From Ascaris suum (lineage: Eukaryota; Nematoda; Chromadorea; Rhabditida; Ascarididae), in contig CM024179.1 of the NCBI GenBank assembly GCA_013433145.1, positions 5,105,501 to 5,169,500 of the forward strand: a stretch of DNA of 64,000 bases, read 5' to 3'. This document shows, in pieces, positions 1-12,651 of the stretch (its first letter is position 1; every line of letters starts with the position of its first letter). The translations under genes and the position numbers were made by a program. The notes under the pieces were generated by a model. The model was given only the letters and a program-made list of their open reading frames with translations, made no database searches and was not told the DNA's origin.

Positions 1-1559
1 TCGACTAAGTATCAAAAAACAGAAACAACACTTAACTAAATCATGGAGCATAATGCTGAACAGGAAACAACCATTGAAAACCTACTCGACACTTCGCAGG
101 TGAAGTTCTTCGCCTAATCGGAAGGATATACGCATTGAAGCACCCACCGGTGAACTACCGAGGAAAATGCTAGCATTGCATGGCTCCCACAACTGCGGGG
201 TGCAATGAATGCACTAAAAACATCGCAACCTTCGACGTTAGCGTGTTTCCATCCTCACGCTATTGTGTTACCTTCCAGGTTCAGTGGGACAAATTCGCAA
301 CGTAATTTTAAGTATAATAAGGAGATGTAGGATCTCAATCTTGGCAGCGAACAATTAATTGACGTTTGGCTGGGAGACAGAAAGGAATTTTCAGCTGACT
401 CCTCTACTCCATAAATCATTTGGCCAATGTGAGCCCGAAGGAGACCATCTGTGTCGTTGTGGCTGTAAAGGAGTGCAGTATTTGAAGTATAAGTTATCTT
501 CCTGTTATCCTCTTGTCACTCGAAAAATTGCACTGTCGATAAGTGGAAGTGGACGAATGAGCCAGAACTATAAACCACTTCTGGTCCCAACCATTACTGA
601 TCATCAGTTTCTGTTACTAGGCGGCTGAAGAAAAGACGAGTTTCTATACGGTTAGAGAAGGCGGATCTGTGACAGTAAAGCCAACGAACCTTTCTTTTGC
701 ATTATTTCCGGGTAGTTATTCCCTTCGTACCGAGGAAGGCCGGCCTTCTAATGTTTGCACTTTCATGACAATGCGGACCAACCAAACATAACCTTTCGGG
801 ATTATTTAGCCCGAATTTTTGACTGGGTCGAACCACAAAATTTCCAGCCGTAGGCGAACATTTCAAGCTCAATATTTTACAACCAAATTCAAAATTGAGT
901 GCTGAGCACGTACAAGCTAAGCAGGACAGACACAGCTTTAGAACCTCCAAGCTGACGAGGAAAATCACCCAAAAATCTTACGCGTTTTTTCTGTAAGGCA
1001 TTTTGGGCACCCTATACAGCCGCCACTTCGACATAGGATTCGCTATTTGCTTCATCTTCTTGCCTAAGGGAAAGAACGGAAAGAAAATCCCATCCAGTTC
1101 TTCCCTGCGTCCTTTTGAGGTATACGATACGAGACTTCCCAACTGAAACATCGTACAAGTGCATGAGAAAAAAGATTCAGGAGTGATTGGGGCGCAAATG
1201 GCCGAAAGGCACGGATCTGGGGCGCAAATGCAGGGAACAAATGATCGCCATAAGTAGTTAGGTGCTGCCATTCGAATGTAAGGAACCATGTCTGAAAGAA
1301 CACCACTCTTCCGCAGGAAGTGTCATCAGAAGATCTCATCCTCTATACACCTCTCAAAGCAATCTGCGTAAACCATAACAAAACTCCTTTCTCGAATAGA
1401 AGATTGCAGGGATAGTTACTACTCCCACATTACGCAAACGAGGGCTACAGGAGCGACGGATCATGCCCACACCCTCCGACTCTCTTCTTCCTCTCTACCC
1501 CGACTTTCGACTGTGCTATAAATCATGCACACCTCCTCCCTATTCATGACCTTTTACTG
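1..1559. other. No supported gene
   Basis: Several short open frames occur on both strands (for example minus 702-968 and overlapping minus frames at 978-1339). None joins to a neighbour through a convincing splice pair and none resembles a family I recognise. I treat the stretch as intergenic or intronic. Confidence 0.4.
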
Positions 1560-1799
1560 TTATTGGGTCATATTTGCCATCTCCATATGTATCCGTCCAG
1601 AAATTCCTTCATTTTCGCGAGGCAATGAAGTGTAACGCTTGCACATTAGAATAAATCTTGCGTTGCTTGAATTGGGAAGGGACCACACAGCTAAACAAGG
1701 GTGCTGAACTGTGGAAATTCGAAGGTACTTTACCATAGACCTGAGCGAACGAGGTGCCATTTCGAAACGGTATTGACGCCGGCGAGGACTTGCTGGAGC
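1560..1799 (-). CDS. Candidate 3'-terminal exon, unidentified protein
   Basis: An 80-codon open frame begins after a CATTTTATAG acceptor (exon start 1799) and ends at TAA (1560-1562). The peptide begins APASPRRRQYRF and ends HMEMANMTQ; it is basic at the start and has no recognisable domain. An overlapping minus frame (1609-1968) offers a GTAAAG donor at about 1739, but would then need an intron of only about 25 nt, so I prefer the single-exon reading. It lies downstream of the stop of the gene ending at 2789, so it would belong to a separate minus-strand gene, perhaps with the exon at 2376-2539. Function unknown; the call rests on open frame and splice context only. Confidence 0.28.
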   Translation of the reverse strand, partial: APASPRRRQYRFEMAPRSLRSMVKYLRISTVQHPCLAVWSLPNSSNARFILMCKRYTSLPRENEGISGRIHMEMANMTQ

Positions 1800-2375
1800 C
1801 TATAAAATGTTCGATTTGAACAGCAGCACTAAATGATGTATTATCTTCGTGCAGTTTTCCAGCCCCGCACCCGCTTCCACAATCCAGTGCAAGCAATATC
1901 CTTCTCAAAAAAGCCACCGCGGCAACACAACGTGATTGGTTCTCAACGGAGCGTATCCTTTCGATCATCGCGAAAGTATGCTGCTCATGATTCCGCTGAA
2001 CAAAACGAACTAAGCAGCGTGAAAGTCCCTGGCTTCTTGTCGCAACATAAGCACATCTGAGTCCTGCGTATTAAAAAGCCCTCAATTTTGCAAAAAGCAG
2101 TCATATTCCGCCCTTCAGCCCCATCTCAAAGCTGCGGCAGTCTGCTTGATTCGTAGTGGGAGAAGCGTTTGCAAGAGGCATCCACCACATCCACTCAAGT
2201 GAATAAATTATTCACAATTCCTATGGAGCTCTGCTTCAAAATTCAACTCTTCAACTGTTGAACCCCCTGCTGCTAGTTCATTTTGCAGCATGAAGACCGT
2301 GAAAAACTGACAGCAGATTTCCGCTAATGCTAAAGTGGTAAGAAGCTCAGAGAATAACATCGTGAGCTAGGTAAC

Positions 2376-2539
2376 AGTGTGAAGTGCACTGTTGCAAAGC
2401 GTAAAATTTTCCAATTCACTGATGGAATTGTTGCGGTAGGCGGAGTGGTTTTTCTCATCCTCGAACCATTCTGCTAAAGCTTTCTTCACGCATAAAAATA
2501 ACCTGACCAGCTCAGTCCAAATTTCCCGGTTCCATGAAA
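2376..2539 (-). CDS. Candidate internal exon, unidentified protein
   Basis: The frame opens after a CCGTTAG acceptor at 2539 and reads SWNREIWTELVRLFL...KKALAEWFEDEKN, a helical, Trp-containing peptide typical of real coding sequence, to a possible donor (ACT|GTTACC) at 2376. An opposite-strand frame at 2534-2740 is also open, so the strand is not certain beyond 2540. If real, the exon belongs to a gene distinct from the one ending at 2789, because that gene has its own stop 250 bp upstream in the direction of transcription. No family recognised. Confidence 0.3.
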
Positions 2540-2788
2540 CTAACGGGGACATTTTCCTTTTTTTTCGTCATTGAAACGGCGAAGCGTTTTAGATTATCAA
2601 ATAACATGGTATTCGTTGACGTTTTAAAACGGATGGCACCAAATCTGAAGGCAGCAGACGATTTGGAAAATTACAGCATGTGGAGCATGGCGAGAGTGAA
2701 GCTGAATAAGACGTTCGTTGCTAAGGAAGATGCAGTATAAAAACGACTGTGATAGCATTCTGCATCTAAAGAGATAAACGCTGCTGGT

Positions 2789-3403
2789 TCATTCATCCTC
2801 CGCAAATCCGAGCTCCCCGATTTCGTGAATGGACCCCGTTTTCGGTGAACCTGAAATTGTCATCTCTGACACCTGCAATTTGCGGCTCCCATTTTTGGAG
2901 ATTGGAATAACCAATACTACTGAGACAATCAACTAATACTGCCGACAAGATTTCTATTCCTCCAATTTTCCAACCCCTTACTGACACCATATGTTTATGG
3001 TTTGTTGCCTACTGACCTTCAGTCACTGATATAATATACCGAAACTCACAAGGGCGATTTCCCTCGCAGTAGACACATTGGCAAAGTCGACAACAGTCGC
3101 GCTCTTGGAGAGCAGTGGCATCCTCGACGCACTCGCAGAAGCCAGTCTCTGTTCAGCTTTTGCCTGCAACCTGGGAAACATCCACCCAAGAATTACCTGC
3201 GCAACATACTTGATTTGTATTTCTGCAGCAAGCTTGACTGTAATTCACTTTGCTCAAGAAATTCGTGGAAAACATTTTACGCTCTTACTGACAGTGGACA
3301 TGATAGGGGTATATACATCGGTTTCTTCAATACGACTGCTATCGACGTCTTTATACTCCCGCAGACGATGTTCCCAGCTTGAAGTTGTATTTGAAAGAAA
3401 TTC
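2789..3403 (-). CDS. 3' part of multi-exon gene A, unidentified protein
   Basis: Three exons join through canonical sites with matching phases. Exon 3403-3289 follows a GGGCAG acceptor and ends at GTAAGAGC, phase 1. Exon 3237-3050 follows AATTACAG and ends at GTGAGT, phase 0. Exon 2872-2789 follows AAATTGCAG and ends in TGA. The joined protein reads SSWEHRLREYKDVDSS, then IKLAAEIQIKYVAQVILGW, then DFANVSTAREIAL, and closes with the acidic tail IGELGFAEDE. The introns are 51 and 177 nt, normal for a nematode. Further exons probably lie upstream, as frames at 3430-3840 (for example DLFEKQWGKRVSNMIQDA) look coding, but I could not join them without a phase clash near 3400. I do not recognise the family. 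A hydrophobic run (VAQVILGWMF) might be membrane-associated. Confidence 0.6.
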
Positions 3404-4058
3404 CTGCCCTCTGGAGTGGGGTAATTCAGCATTGCGGTTTTGGCGTCGCCCAGCAACCAACGTAACCGCGGGTCTGCACCACTCTGCTTTAATTTAATGC
3501 GAAGATGCAACATCCGAGCTATATGCTGACAGCATGACGTTTTTTAGTGGAATTGTCTCAATACGTTCCTCCACACCTTCGGAGAGCCACCCGGCATACT
3601 GCCCGATGGAGAAAATCCCTCGATGAACTTCCCCGATCATAGTTATTATTCAAGCTGCGCTGCTTTTCCCCCACATGACCTCCCATTATGACGCCCACTG
3701 AGAGCTTTTTTTCGCCGAGGCAACTGATCAGCATCTTGAATCATATTCGAAACGCGCTTTCCCCACTGCTTTTCGAACAAGTCTGTCAGCTTTGAGCTTG
3801 GTTGGCCTGGACGACGCCTCTGAAAATCACTGCTGCTACTGAGTTTTCTTCTTCAAATTCTGATGATAGGTCCAATTTTACGGTCCGCTGCGACTGTCCG
3901 CATGGAATCCTATCCAGCCCTCCCCATTCTACTCCCAACCTTGATGACACTGTTGGCCGCTCTCATAAGCGACACTCGTAGAGCACTCCGGGTACTTGAG
4001 CGGCAGAAGACCTATTAAGTCGCAAACTTTCCTTAAAAATCCCATGAGATGATCCGCA

Positions 4059-5653
4059 TTATGTGCCATCTTTTTCAGATGTTGTCTGTAATTCTGTGCT
4101 CTTCTCGCACTCGCCCTCGAACTGTAGAAGCATTTTCACTAATACCTGGCAATGATGGTCTTTATTTCCGTCGGTTTTGTCGATGTTCCCTAAATCATTG
4201 GAGGAGGATAAGCTTTATTACTTTCTCGAGCAGTGTCTCCGTATGCTCCCTTCAAAGGTTGGAACACTCGTGGCGCATATAACCTGAGTTTTGCTTGCAA
4301 GCTCAAATCCGCCCACGCCATTGGCATGATTAGTGGTAGAAATTCGAAAATACGAAGCGATCTCAAAAATGTGGCATTTTACAAGAGAAGGCACACCCCC
4401 ATCCAGAACTAAAAGTCCATTATCTCATTGAAGTCGATCTTTCCTGGGCCTAGTTGGGCTTTTCCTGGACGCATCGAAGTCCGTTTTTGCATCATTTATT
4501 ATTTTCAATTACCTTATTAAGAAACATGTCTCAGAGATCTTATTTCGTCAAGTTTTCCAGCCGGTGCGTTAAAAACAAATAAGTTTTGAGGATCGACCCA
4601 TTCCAGTTCAACTCATATCCACAGTCTTATTTTTCTGAGAATGAGCACTTCATTCAACCCTTCAGAATGAACATGAGAATGAAGTATGTGCTGGTAACAG
4701 TTGCTGCATTGGTTGAGCAGGTGGTACGCAGTAGTCACAGTAGGCATAGGAGTGTCTCAAAACGATGCAAGGTGGTAGAGAAAATACGGCAGTTAATGAT
4801 GTCAACAGTATCCTTTTGCACTTTTGCAAGATGTCTGCTCCACCGCCTACACTTAAATATGTCTATCAACTCAATTGCCTGGTCTGCTGAGCAGAATACC
4901 TCTGAATTGTGTTCTGCAAATTGCATGAATAGAATTGACACCAATCGTGGGCTGCCAATTTTCATAAGCGCATTCATCGAATAGGGTATTGCATCCACAG
5001 TTAGAGAATAGTACACGAAAACGCATGAATTTAACAACCAACGTGGTTGATGCTGTCGAACATGATAATCTTTTAGCAACCGTGATAAGACTATAATCTT
5101 GAGTCGATATCTCTTGATAAAGAGTTAAATGAATACCGTGAGCAGCTTGTGTCGTCCCCACCAACGCAACAGGAAATGCAGGCAATGCCGATGTGATCAT
5201 GTGTTCGTCATAAAGCACAACGATCATAAAATCGACTCAGTTAGGGAAATAAGAAGCAGGGAAAAAGATGCCGCCTTTACTGGAGCGTGACCGCTACTAG
5301 CTAGTGCTCCAACCTTTAGCTCAAAATCCCGGGGGTTAACTGAACTAGGCCTAGAAACACATCAGAATTGCGGTGCAACCGGAGGTACGTCTTTAGATCC
5401 TCTCTGCCGCCAGCTGGCAAAAAAATGCAAAGTATGTCACGTTTTTGACTGTATTGAGTAGCTGATGACAGAAGAAACCCTTTGCAGAACCTTTAGGATT
5501 CAACGAACGTACGTATTCATCAGCTGCTGTTGAAGTTCGCTGAGTTGCGCAAATCCGCAGATGGCCATCCTTCCGATTATTCTTTCGTCCTTCCTCACTT
5601 CCATCTGTCCAACCGGTTCTTGAGGACTCTTCTATACCTTCTTTTGGTTTCGA
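4059..5653 (-). CDS. Candidate multi-exon gene C, unidentified protein
   Basis: A run of coding-like minus-strand exons. Exon 5653-5509 (after TTTTTTTAAAG) encodes SKPKEGIEESSRTGW... and is rich in Lys, Arg, Ser and Glu; with the donor TAC|GTTCG (phase 1) it joins in frame to an exon at 5413 (after TTTTTTGCCAG) reading GGREDLKTYLRLHRNSDVFL. Next come frames at 5235 (DFMIVVLYDEHMITSALPAF) and about 5035-4755 (IPYSMNALMKIGSPRLVSIL). A last frame at 4235-4059 reads DLGNIDKTDGNKDHHCQ and ends SEKDGT then TAA. Only the first join is phase-checked; the others are positional inference, and more than one gene could be present. No family recognised. The gene would stop about 650 bp upstream of gene A on the same strand, close enough for a nematode operon, though nothing proves one. 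Confidence 0.4.
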
Positions 5654-8600
5654 CTTTAAAAAAATTGTTTTGACAAAAGCAACATCCGAATGTTCAAAAC
5701 GGGAGTTATGGCTAAAAATTACCGAGGAGCAAATTTCTGTCCCCAACTCGATCGTTACTTTTCACAGTTATTTCCATTATGCGTGTCAGGTTGCGATATG
5801 TCGACATCTATTCTAAAATTATGTATAAAGCATTTTTAGTTTGGTATCACTTAAGCTGCTGCAGTGATCTCAGTGAGCCTTCAAGCCAACCTATCAACAT
5901 CGAGGACAGATGAAGTCGTGTATAAATATTTCACAATCAAGAACGACCCCGGTCACAAAACACGCCTGTTCACATAGGAGTCTGCGAGAGGTCGGTGCGC
6001 GATGAGTATGGTCGAATGCCGATTTATGAGGACGTGAAAGCGCATTTTATGACGCTATATGAAGCGGAGCAAAGCAGTGAGCGCTGCAGAAGGTGCACCA
6101 CCGAATCTTGAGGATTTTCTTTCAAATGCGACAATATACGACGAATAATCCTCCACTACGTCAACATAAGACAGAATCAGTGCAACTGCACTCCACAACA
6201 ACGTTCACTTAGTGTTTTATCAAAATCGGTCAGTCGGAAGGACGCGTGCTCAGTGCAGTCTTTGTGTCTAGCGAATTAGGAGAAAGCGGAAAGGGTGGTA
6301 AGGAATAGCCCGAAAGAGAAAAAAGGAGGCAAACCAAAGACGACAAAATGCAGAGCGGATAGTTAACAAGCATTGCACCGACATAATTCAAATGAAAAAC
6401 CTCTGTAGGCCGCTCGTTCAGCAGCACAGCCACAAAAATGGTGCGCTTCAATACGCACCAATCAGCAATCGGCCTGAGCCACGGGTATAATCTATGCTTC
6501 TTGATTTTTAGAGGCCAAGCAAATATTATCACAGAAATCCGGCGATGGTATTACGTTTAATTCTTCTTCGCCTCCACCTCATCAGGGAGAAATGAGAAGG
6601 AAGTCCCGAATGAAAATTGAACAACAAAGTAACGGCTACTACTTGGGAGTACCGCTGTATTTATATTCATTTCAGAACTCCTTTTCTTTGAAAGCGTTAA
6701 CTGCAGGTATTTCCACTATTAAATGACCGGGATCTTACTTCACAAAACAAAGCCAGATATGCGTTAAATCTACCAAAATAAGTAGTCGTAAGAAAAGAAG
6801 GTAATGAAAAAAGGCATAGCAATGCAGCATCGCAACGAAGCGAGGATTGCGACAACAACGGTGCACATTTCAGTCCGATACGCAGCCTGCAGCCTATTTC
6901 GTTGCATTTGATCAAAAAAAAGTCAAAAAACAAAAAGTCGGATCATACACTGAAGCGATGACAGCAGAATAACGGGAGTTGTTTGGCACAATATGAGATG
7001 GTAACTTCCATTTCATGTCCGACGGCATAACAGGTCGTCGTTCGTCAAAATCGCCTGTGGCTTTTGCGCATAAGTTTACAATGTACGACAGTATGCAGCA
7101 TTTTGGGAGTTGCAAATCAGCAGCACCAACAGTAACAGATGACTAACCATCCGCTTGCCGCCTCTTGTTCTGTTCTGCCTAGTCGACGACGATGGCGAAA
7201 GACACTGCCGACTGTTTCTCCCCTTCCCTGGACCCATCCCTGTTGCACGCCTGCTCAAGGCCCACGCATAAGTACAACTGGCCGATGAATGGCCGTTTGC
7301 AAACGTTAGCTAACTAATATGCGAATACATTCCAACGTTCCAAACAAAAACATGGATTAACTTCAAAAACTCATTATAAACCCTATGTGTTCTCATGCAT
7401 AATAAGCATGATAAGTTGCGAAACATTAAGCGCAGGCCACGCTGAATAAGTGCAGGTCACACACGTGTATTTATAGCATAGAAGTTGGCTTCATGTGGAT
7501 ATATTGCTGCCGCATTGATTTCACCGTCATGACACGGTCGTAAAAAGTAGCCTCGACACGTAAACGTTCACATTTCACCATAACTAGGGCATCGACAGCA
7601 ATGCAAACCACGCCTGCCGGAAGTTCCTGAAATGGGCTTTAGTACTGTTGCCAGCCATGACTTAAAAAATGGGGGAGTTCCCAACGATTTTTTTAGGAGA
7701 GCGGTACAATCTATGAATTCCTGTTTACCAGCCCAGCAGCCTGTCCCAGAATCTTGTAAGAACCAATCTTTTAAAAACTGAAAGCATTAGGCCTACAGCC
7801 ATGACATCAGAATAGACGCGGGATCGGCGTCCTGGAACTAAATTTCGACGCGAGGAAATTCCTGGCCAGGCGCTCAAGACGATATGAGGAAGGAAGTTCT
7901 TTGTCAATTTCCTTCTCGCAAATCCAATTTTGTAAAGTTTTATAAAAGAGAAGAACAAATGTATAAGTAGATTCTTATTCTTAAAGTTCCTCCAATAGAA
8001 AAACAAATGAAGGTGTCAGCACCAGCAATGCCAGTATGCTTAATAGATGACAATCGAGCCTAGAACCTATGAATAGCATCGAGAACCTTAGAAAAAAAGG
8101 AAACAATGGCCTATGAGGCCTCTCCAAGCGTCCACTGCACCCTCAGATGCAATGCGTTCTTCCAGCGTCCACTGTCGAAACAATGCATCATGCGAAGTGA
8201 GAAGTTTCACTAGTAATATGCAGATGCGTGCACGTTTTCTATAATCACTTATGCCGTAGTCTGTGCTGGAGAAGTTAATTAGATGTTATAAATGAAAGTC
8301 ATGGTTAAAGCAAATGCAATTCTTTTGAAGAACGATGCTACCGCAGAATTCCGAGAATATTTTTCCGGTCTAGTTCAAACTGAGGTTGCAAAAAATAGGA
8401 TTTTTTTTACAGTGGCATGACGTCCCAGAGTTATGACCTTAAAAACACCTGCTAGGAGGAAAAAGCGGGTGGTCTGTACGCTGAAACATGTGCACATTGC
8501 TGTTGCCTGCTTGTCTTCAAATACGGCAAATGTTGCATTTTCCGCTGCCAGCAAGTTTCTTCGCAACGTTTTTGTTTGCTTGCGATGATGGGATGTTTTC

Positions 8601-9565
8601 GACATATGCAGAGTTTATACCGCGATAACAACGGAACCGATGGCTAGTGTGGCCTTTAGTGTTAAGGCGCTTTGGATTCAGTGGAACATAATATATACAG
8701 CTTGTAACCGACTGGGCGTTTGGGTTCCTGTTGGACGAATCAATCAATGAATGAATCAACTGTCCTCATTTTAATTACGAATAAAAGCGATATGTGCAAT
8801 CATCCATCGATGCAAATGGCAAAGCGGTAGCAACACGGGAAGTTGACAAAACAACAAAATCATCCAAATAATAAAACCAACTATGAACCGAGGAAAAGAA
8901 CAATCACTGTTGCGCGAGAAATAAACGCTTACTAATGACAGATCAGTAGACGACAACCAAGCAGCTACCGAGAAACAATTATAGGAGAGCAGGCATCGCA
9001 GACTAAAGTTATCTGCGACTAGTTCTCCGCTTTAGCTGCTGCTGGAGTTGGCTTCATAGCCTTAGATGCAGGATGAGTGATGAAAGCTACGAATCTTGTT
9101 TCTGAGTGTCGTCGGATTTGTATTATGTATGTGAATACGACATAGAAGTCCCTGTCCGCACCGAGCGATACACCTGGGAGCTAAACTCATTTTTCGTCAA
9201 AAGAATTCCTGCCTAACATGTATTTTGCAGCAATCTGCTGGGGTGCGGATATTACTTTCGAAGAAAAACGAGACCCTTTTTGCTACTTCATCATTGCCAT
9301 ATTGAAATTCTGCGAATAGACCTGCTGGTTCGTTGCGCCTAACTAGCATAAAATAAAATGCGAGAAGCACTGAAATTCGTTGATGCGATCTAAGCTTTGC
9401 ATGGATAGATATCTTGCTCTGAGGAGGATACTTGAAGGACGTATTTCAGACCCTGAGTTTACTTTCCTGTCGAGTAATAATGCGATCTAAATGAAAGGTT
9501 GAATGTAGAGTTTCTACGTGCTGAATGCACCGAAACTCTCGATTGGTTTCTGTCAGTAAGACCAG
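5654..9565. other. Apparently intergenic; no supported gene
   Basis: Only short, mostly hydrophobic or biased open frames are present, and none has paired splice sites. Minus frames at 8375-8759 (FAVFEDKQATAMCTCFS) are the most protein-like but overlap in two registers and join to nothing. I saw no RNA gene or mobile element. Confidence 0.4.
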
Positions 9566-9664
9566 GTATTTTTTTAAGTGGATATGGGCATTATTCGGCA
9601 CGTTTCTGTTCGTGTTCGCACCCGTTATGGCCATTATAGCGTTGCTTTATTCCGACATTGAATG
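9566..9664 (+). CDS. Candidate exon encoding a transmembrane segment
   Basis: After a TAAGACCAG acceptor the frame reads YFFKWIWALFGTFLFVFAP then VMAIIALLYSDIE, a strong membrane-spanning helix flanked by a basic residue and an acidic end. It may end at the donor GAATG|GTGCTT (9664), phase 2. It cannot join directly to the membrane exon at 10580, which needs phase 1, so an intermediate exon is missing or the two are unrelated. A minus-strand exon lies between them at 9998-10181. Product unknown; an integral membrane protein is the only safe statement. Confidence 0.35.
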
Positions 9665-9997
9665 GTGCTTTCCAGCAGTCGCGAACAGGCGGGGGACGAC
9701 TGCAGCTGTACTCCTTTTTCCCATGCCCATTACAATTGTGAGTTCGTTTCGTTATTGAGTACTATATGTGTTTCTAAATGCGAAAACACTGTGTACGCAT
9801 CATGCATGAAATATCGGGAAAATACGACACGACCTTCCTATATGTGTCGCGTTCTTAACTGAGATGTCTTGAGGTTGTGAGGAGATACGGCCAGGTACTG
9901 CTTCTGAAACTTGTGCTATGCATTCATCTGAGGCGACCTCCATAATGGCGCATTTTTAAGAGGCCGCCTACAGTAGCTCAGAGCCGTTCATCGGCTC

Positions 9998-10181
9998 TCA
10001 GCTGAAGTAGATTCCCATTAAAAGTGCGAAGACACTAGTAAGAAAAATATACCACAGTTTCCCGCCTTCTGAACGCGGCTTTACATCCAGTAGGAAATCG
10101 ACAACAAGAGAACGAGCCTTAGTCTCGTTACACCAGTAAGCAACCGCCATATTTCCCACTTGGAAAGTAGTGGGAGGAGGG
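9998..10181 (-). CDS. Candidate 3'-terminal exon of a tail-anchored membrane protein
   Basis: The frame begins after a ATATCGGCAG acceptor at 10181 and ends at TGA (9998-10000). It reads FQVGNMAVAYWCNETKARSL, with a potential N-glycosylation site (NET), then a hydrophilic stretch (DVKPRSEGGK), then LWYIFLTSVFALLMGIYFS as the last 19 residues. The arrangement (soluble part, short linker, C-terminal hydrophobic helix) suits a single-pass protein with its tail in the membrane. Upstream exons would lie beyond 10.18 kb; a weak minus frame at 10330-10440 (TIGSRYYAVVISF) may be one. Family not recognised. Confidence 0.45.
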
Positions 10182-10579
10182 CTGCCGATATTTGAAATCA
10201 CAGGTGGGATGTTGCCTTTTCCGGCTCACAGTGTTAATTACGTAATATACTGAAGGAATTGGGGACAGAGAAATAGGCGGTCTATAGCGAAGACAGTGAT
10301 AGTGACGCAGGAATGTCTTCTTTGCAAGCCCTTCCTGCTAACTTCTGCAACAATCTTTGAGTGGTATCGCCCCGACGCGAAATGATATTACCACAGCGTA
10401 GTATCTAGAGCCTATTGTTAGTCCAAAGTTCCTCTTGAGAGAGCCTGATGAAATATAGGCGCAATTTCGAAGGCTCGTCATCTGTACGGCATTTCTTATT
10501 GATGCTTTGCACATGTCGTGTACAAGAAGTACGCTATTTTAGATGTGTTACATAGTGAATTATTTCGCAATTTTGGCAG

Positions 10580-10791
10580 TGAACGTGCAGTTGGTGCTTG
10601 AAGACGGCTCAGTGGATTTCTCGGCATGGCGAGAATGCGTTACCGTGACCGCATTAGTCGTCGTCAATATCTATTGTCTCCTTCTTACGGTGGTCGTTAT
10701 CCAAATGGTTTATGCACAGCACTTAATTGTCATCGAAGACCAGGTTGCGGCTCCCTTTTATGCAATCAAGAGTGATCGCCCGTTTGCATAG
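10580..10791 (+). CDS. Candidate 3'-terminal exon with a transmembrane segment
   Basis: The frame opens after an ATTTTGGCAG acceptor and ends at TAG (10789-10791). It reads LEDGSVDFSAWRECV, then the hydrophobic helix TALVVVNIYCLLLTVVVIQM, then the hydrophilic tail IKSDRPFA. A possible alternative donor (CAG|GTTGCG) lies at 10743. A short C-terminal tail after a membrane helix fits a multi-pass protein, perhaps the one contributing the exon at 9566-9664. The product is not identifiable from this fragment. Confidence 0.4.
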
Positions 10792-10956
10792 ACAATACAA
10801 CTTAATGACACTCTGCTCGAGAGAATTTTTCCATTAGCGAACCTTGGCAGCTGTTAACTTGAGAGGGAAACTGCTTTTAATCTCGTGTTGCATTGGCTGA
10901 GTGTTGTTTTTTCATTTCCACCTCTCAATGATGTTGGGTCACAATCACCGATGAGA

Positions 10957-11206
10957 GTGGGGAGAGGGGAGGGAAGAGAGGAGGGAGAGGAGGTAGTTGA
11001 GGTTAACGAACTCTCCAGGTCTGGTCTGGTTGCGGATGAGTGTTAATTTTGCCCATTTCATCCTACAATTTCTTCACATTTGTGTAGTCATTTTGGTTGA
11101 TGTGAAATTTGAATTTTGGATATTTGCATAACATTTTTTAAAACAATCTCTTCAGCGTAAAAAGCTCTGCAATTGATTGAGGAGAGGGAGGGAGGGGGAG
11201 GAGGGA
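10957..11206. repeat. Two purine-rich (GGGAGA) low-complexity tracts
   Basis: Plus-strand positions 10957-11001 and 11178-11206 are almost pure G and A (units such as GGGAGAGG and GGAGGG). A complementary pyrimidine tract occurs at 30501-30531. They are simple-sequence DNA in otherwise gene-free sequence; no function is visible. Confidence 0.7.
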
Positions 11207-12651
11207 TTTTTCAAGAAGAGCACAGAGGGAATGAGAAGATGAAGCGAAAGCTTGTTGAGTCGTTGAGACGATCGCTTTGTCTCTGAGATTTGTGCTGTGA
11301 GGTGGACAAGTCAACGGACAAGGGCCGAAACGTGGTCACCTTTTGCTCTCATAGGTAATCAATCCGCGTCCTACTCCTGCATTCTTAACATCTAATCTCC
11401 TAACAGTGGTCTATCGCCTCTATGTTTGCATTTGCGAAGTGTTTCCCTTTATCATATATTTTCTTGATTTTATTTCTCTCAGAACGACATTTTCCTATTG
11501 CTCTTTACGCATGTTATATATACCATGGACTCTTCATTATTATCTATTCATTCAATTATTCGCGTAAAACTCATTTAGCTGTTTGTTCTCTAGCTTATCT
11601 AGTATTCTATTTGAGAAACCTTTTAGATAAACTCCATTTAGTTTTTTCTATTTAAACAAATATAACTGCAAATACCAATAGGTACACCTTCACTCGTTTC
11701 CCGGCTAGAGAAACTTTGACAACTTCTCAAATCTACCTACTCATTTGTCTTATAAAACTATAAAACCAAATTAGCCATATACATACACATTTGTTTTTTG
11801 CATTTGTGGAGCTTTTAATTATTTTACAAAAGTCTGCTTACTAATTTGTCGTTCTGTCACATTGTTCTTCTCTTTTATATAACCTCAAAAGTTGTTAATT
11901 TCCTATAATAGCACAGCTGATATGTTATTCGAGCATTACATGCATTGATAAACCGCCCCGTCAATGAGCCAATAATAGAGCACACTTGGCAAAGAGAGCA
12001 TTCTGGAAGAGCTCCGGTTAGTATCGCCGCCCCCAACAACTATAACTGAGGATGGCAAATTCATCGACTGAAGAGTGGTTCGTCATTAAATTGACTAAAT
12101 GTGCTCGGCACTTTGTGATCGTCATGCCATGTTCATGAAATTGCTTCATGGAACCGAACGGAGTGAAAGAAGCAATAATCGAGGGTTCTTCTATACGTAC
12201 TGTCCGAATGAATCATTTAAATCACCGGCTATGGGGGGGGGGGGGGGGAGCATTTGCAATGAAAAGATGAAACATAATAAACCGAAGTGTTGCAAAATTA
12301 TTAAAAGATGAGTTAAACGTTTTCAGGCAGCTGGCAATAACATGAACGGAGTGTTGCAGCGGTTACGTGCTTTGCTAACGCGCCCAACGGAATACCGCGA
12401 AAACGCCGATGCTGCCGAAGCGCAAAGGGCACAAGATGTTCCTTTTGTTTAGACGTTGCTTTTGCTATGCGTTATCGTTGATTATTGAACATTTCTTCCA
12501 TCCTAACAACATGAAAAAAGCTAACTTTTTATAGAATAAATGGAGTAGTTAGATTGTCCGGGATGATCTCTTTGCATCAAATAATTGTAGAATAAATGGA
12601 GTAGTTAGATTGCTGTAAATTTCTGAGTGGAACGTTTAGGCTGTTATTCAT
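11207..12651. other. AT-rich, gene-free stretch with a 16-nt poly-G tract and a 25-bp direct repeat
   Basis: From about 11420 to 11960 the sequence is unusually rich in A and T, and its only long frame (11422-11655, plus) is a hydrophobic string of the kind AT-rich noncoding DNA gives. A run of 16 G lies at 12233-12248. The 25-bp sequence starting TAGAATAAATGGAG occurs identically at 12532-12556 and 12588-12612, a short tandem-like duplication with a 31-bp spacer. No coding exon supported. Confidence 0.6.

Noticed and set aside
4409..4493. EF-hand-like peptide PGKIDFNEIMDF in a 28-codon minus frame
   Set aside because: It has only part of a calcium-binding loop, lacks a second hand, ends at a stop without a donor, and joins to nothing.
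4586..4984. 132-codon plus frame with a signal-like start
   Set aside because: It lies opposite a more protein-like minus frame of gene C and has no splice partner; length alone is within chance.
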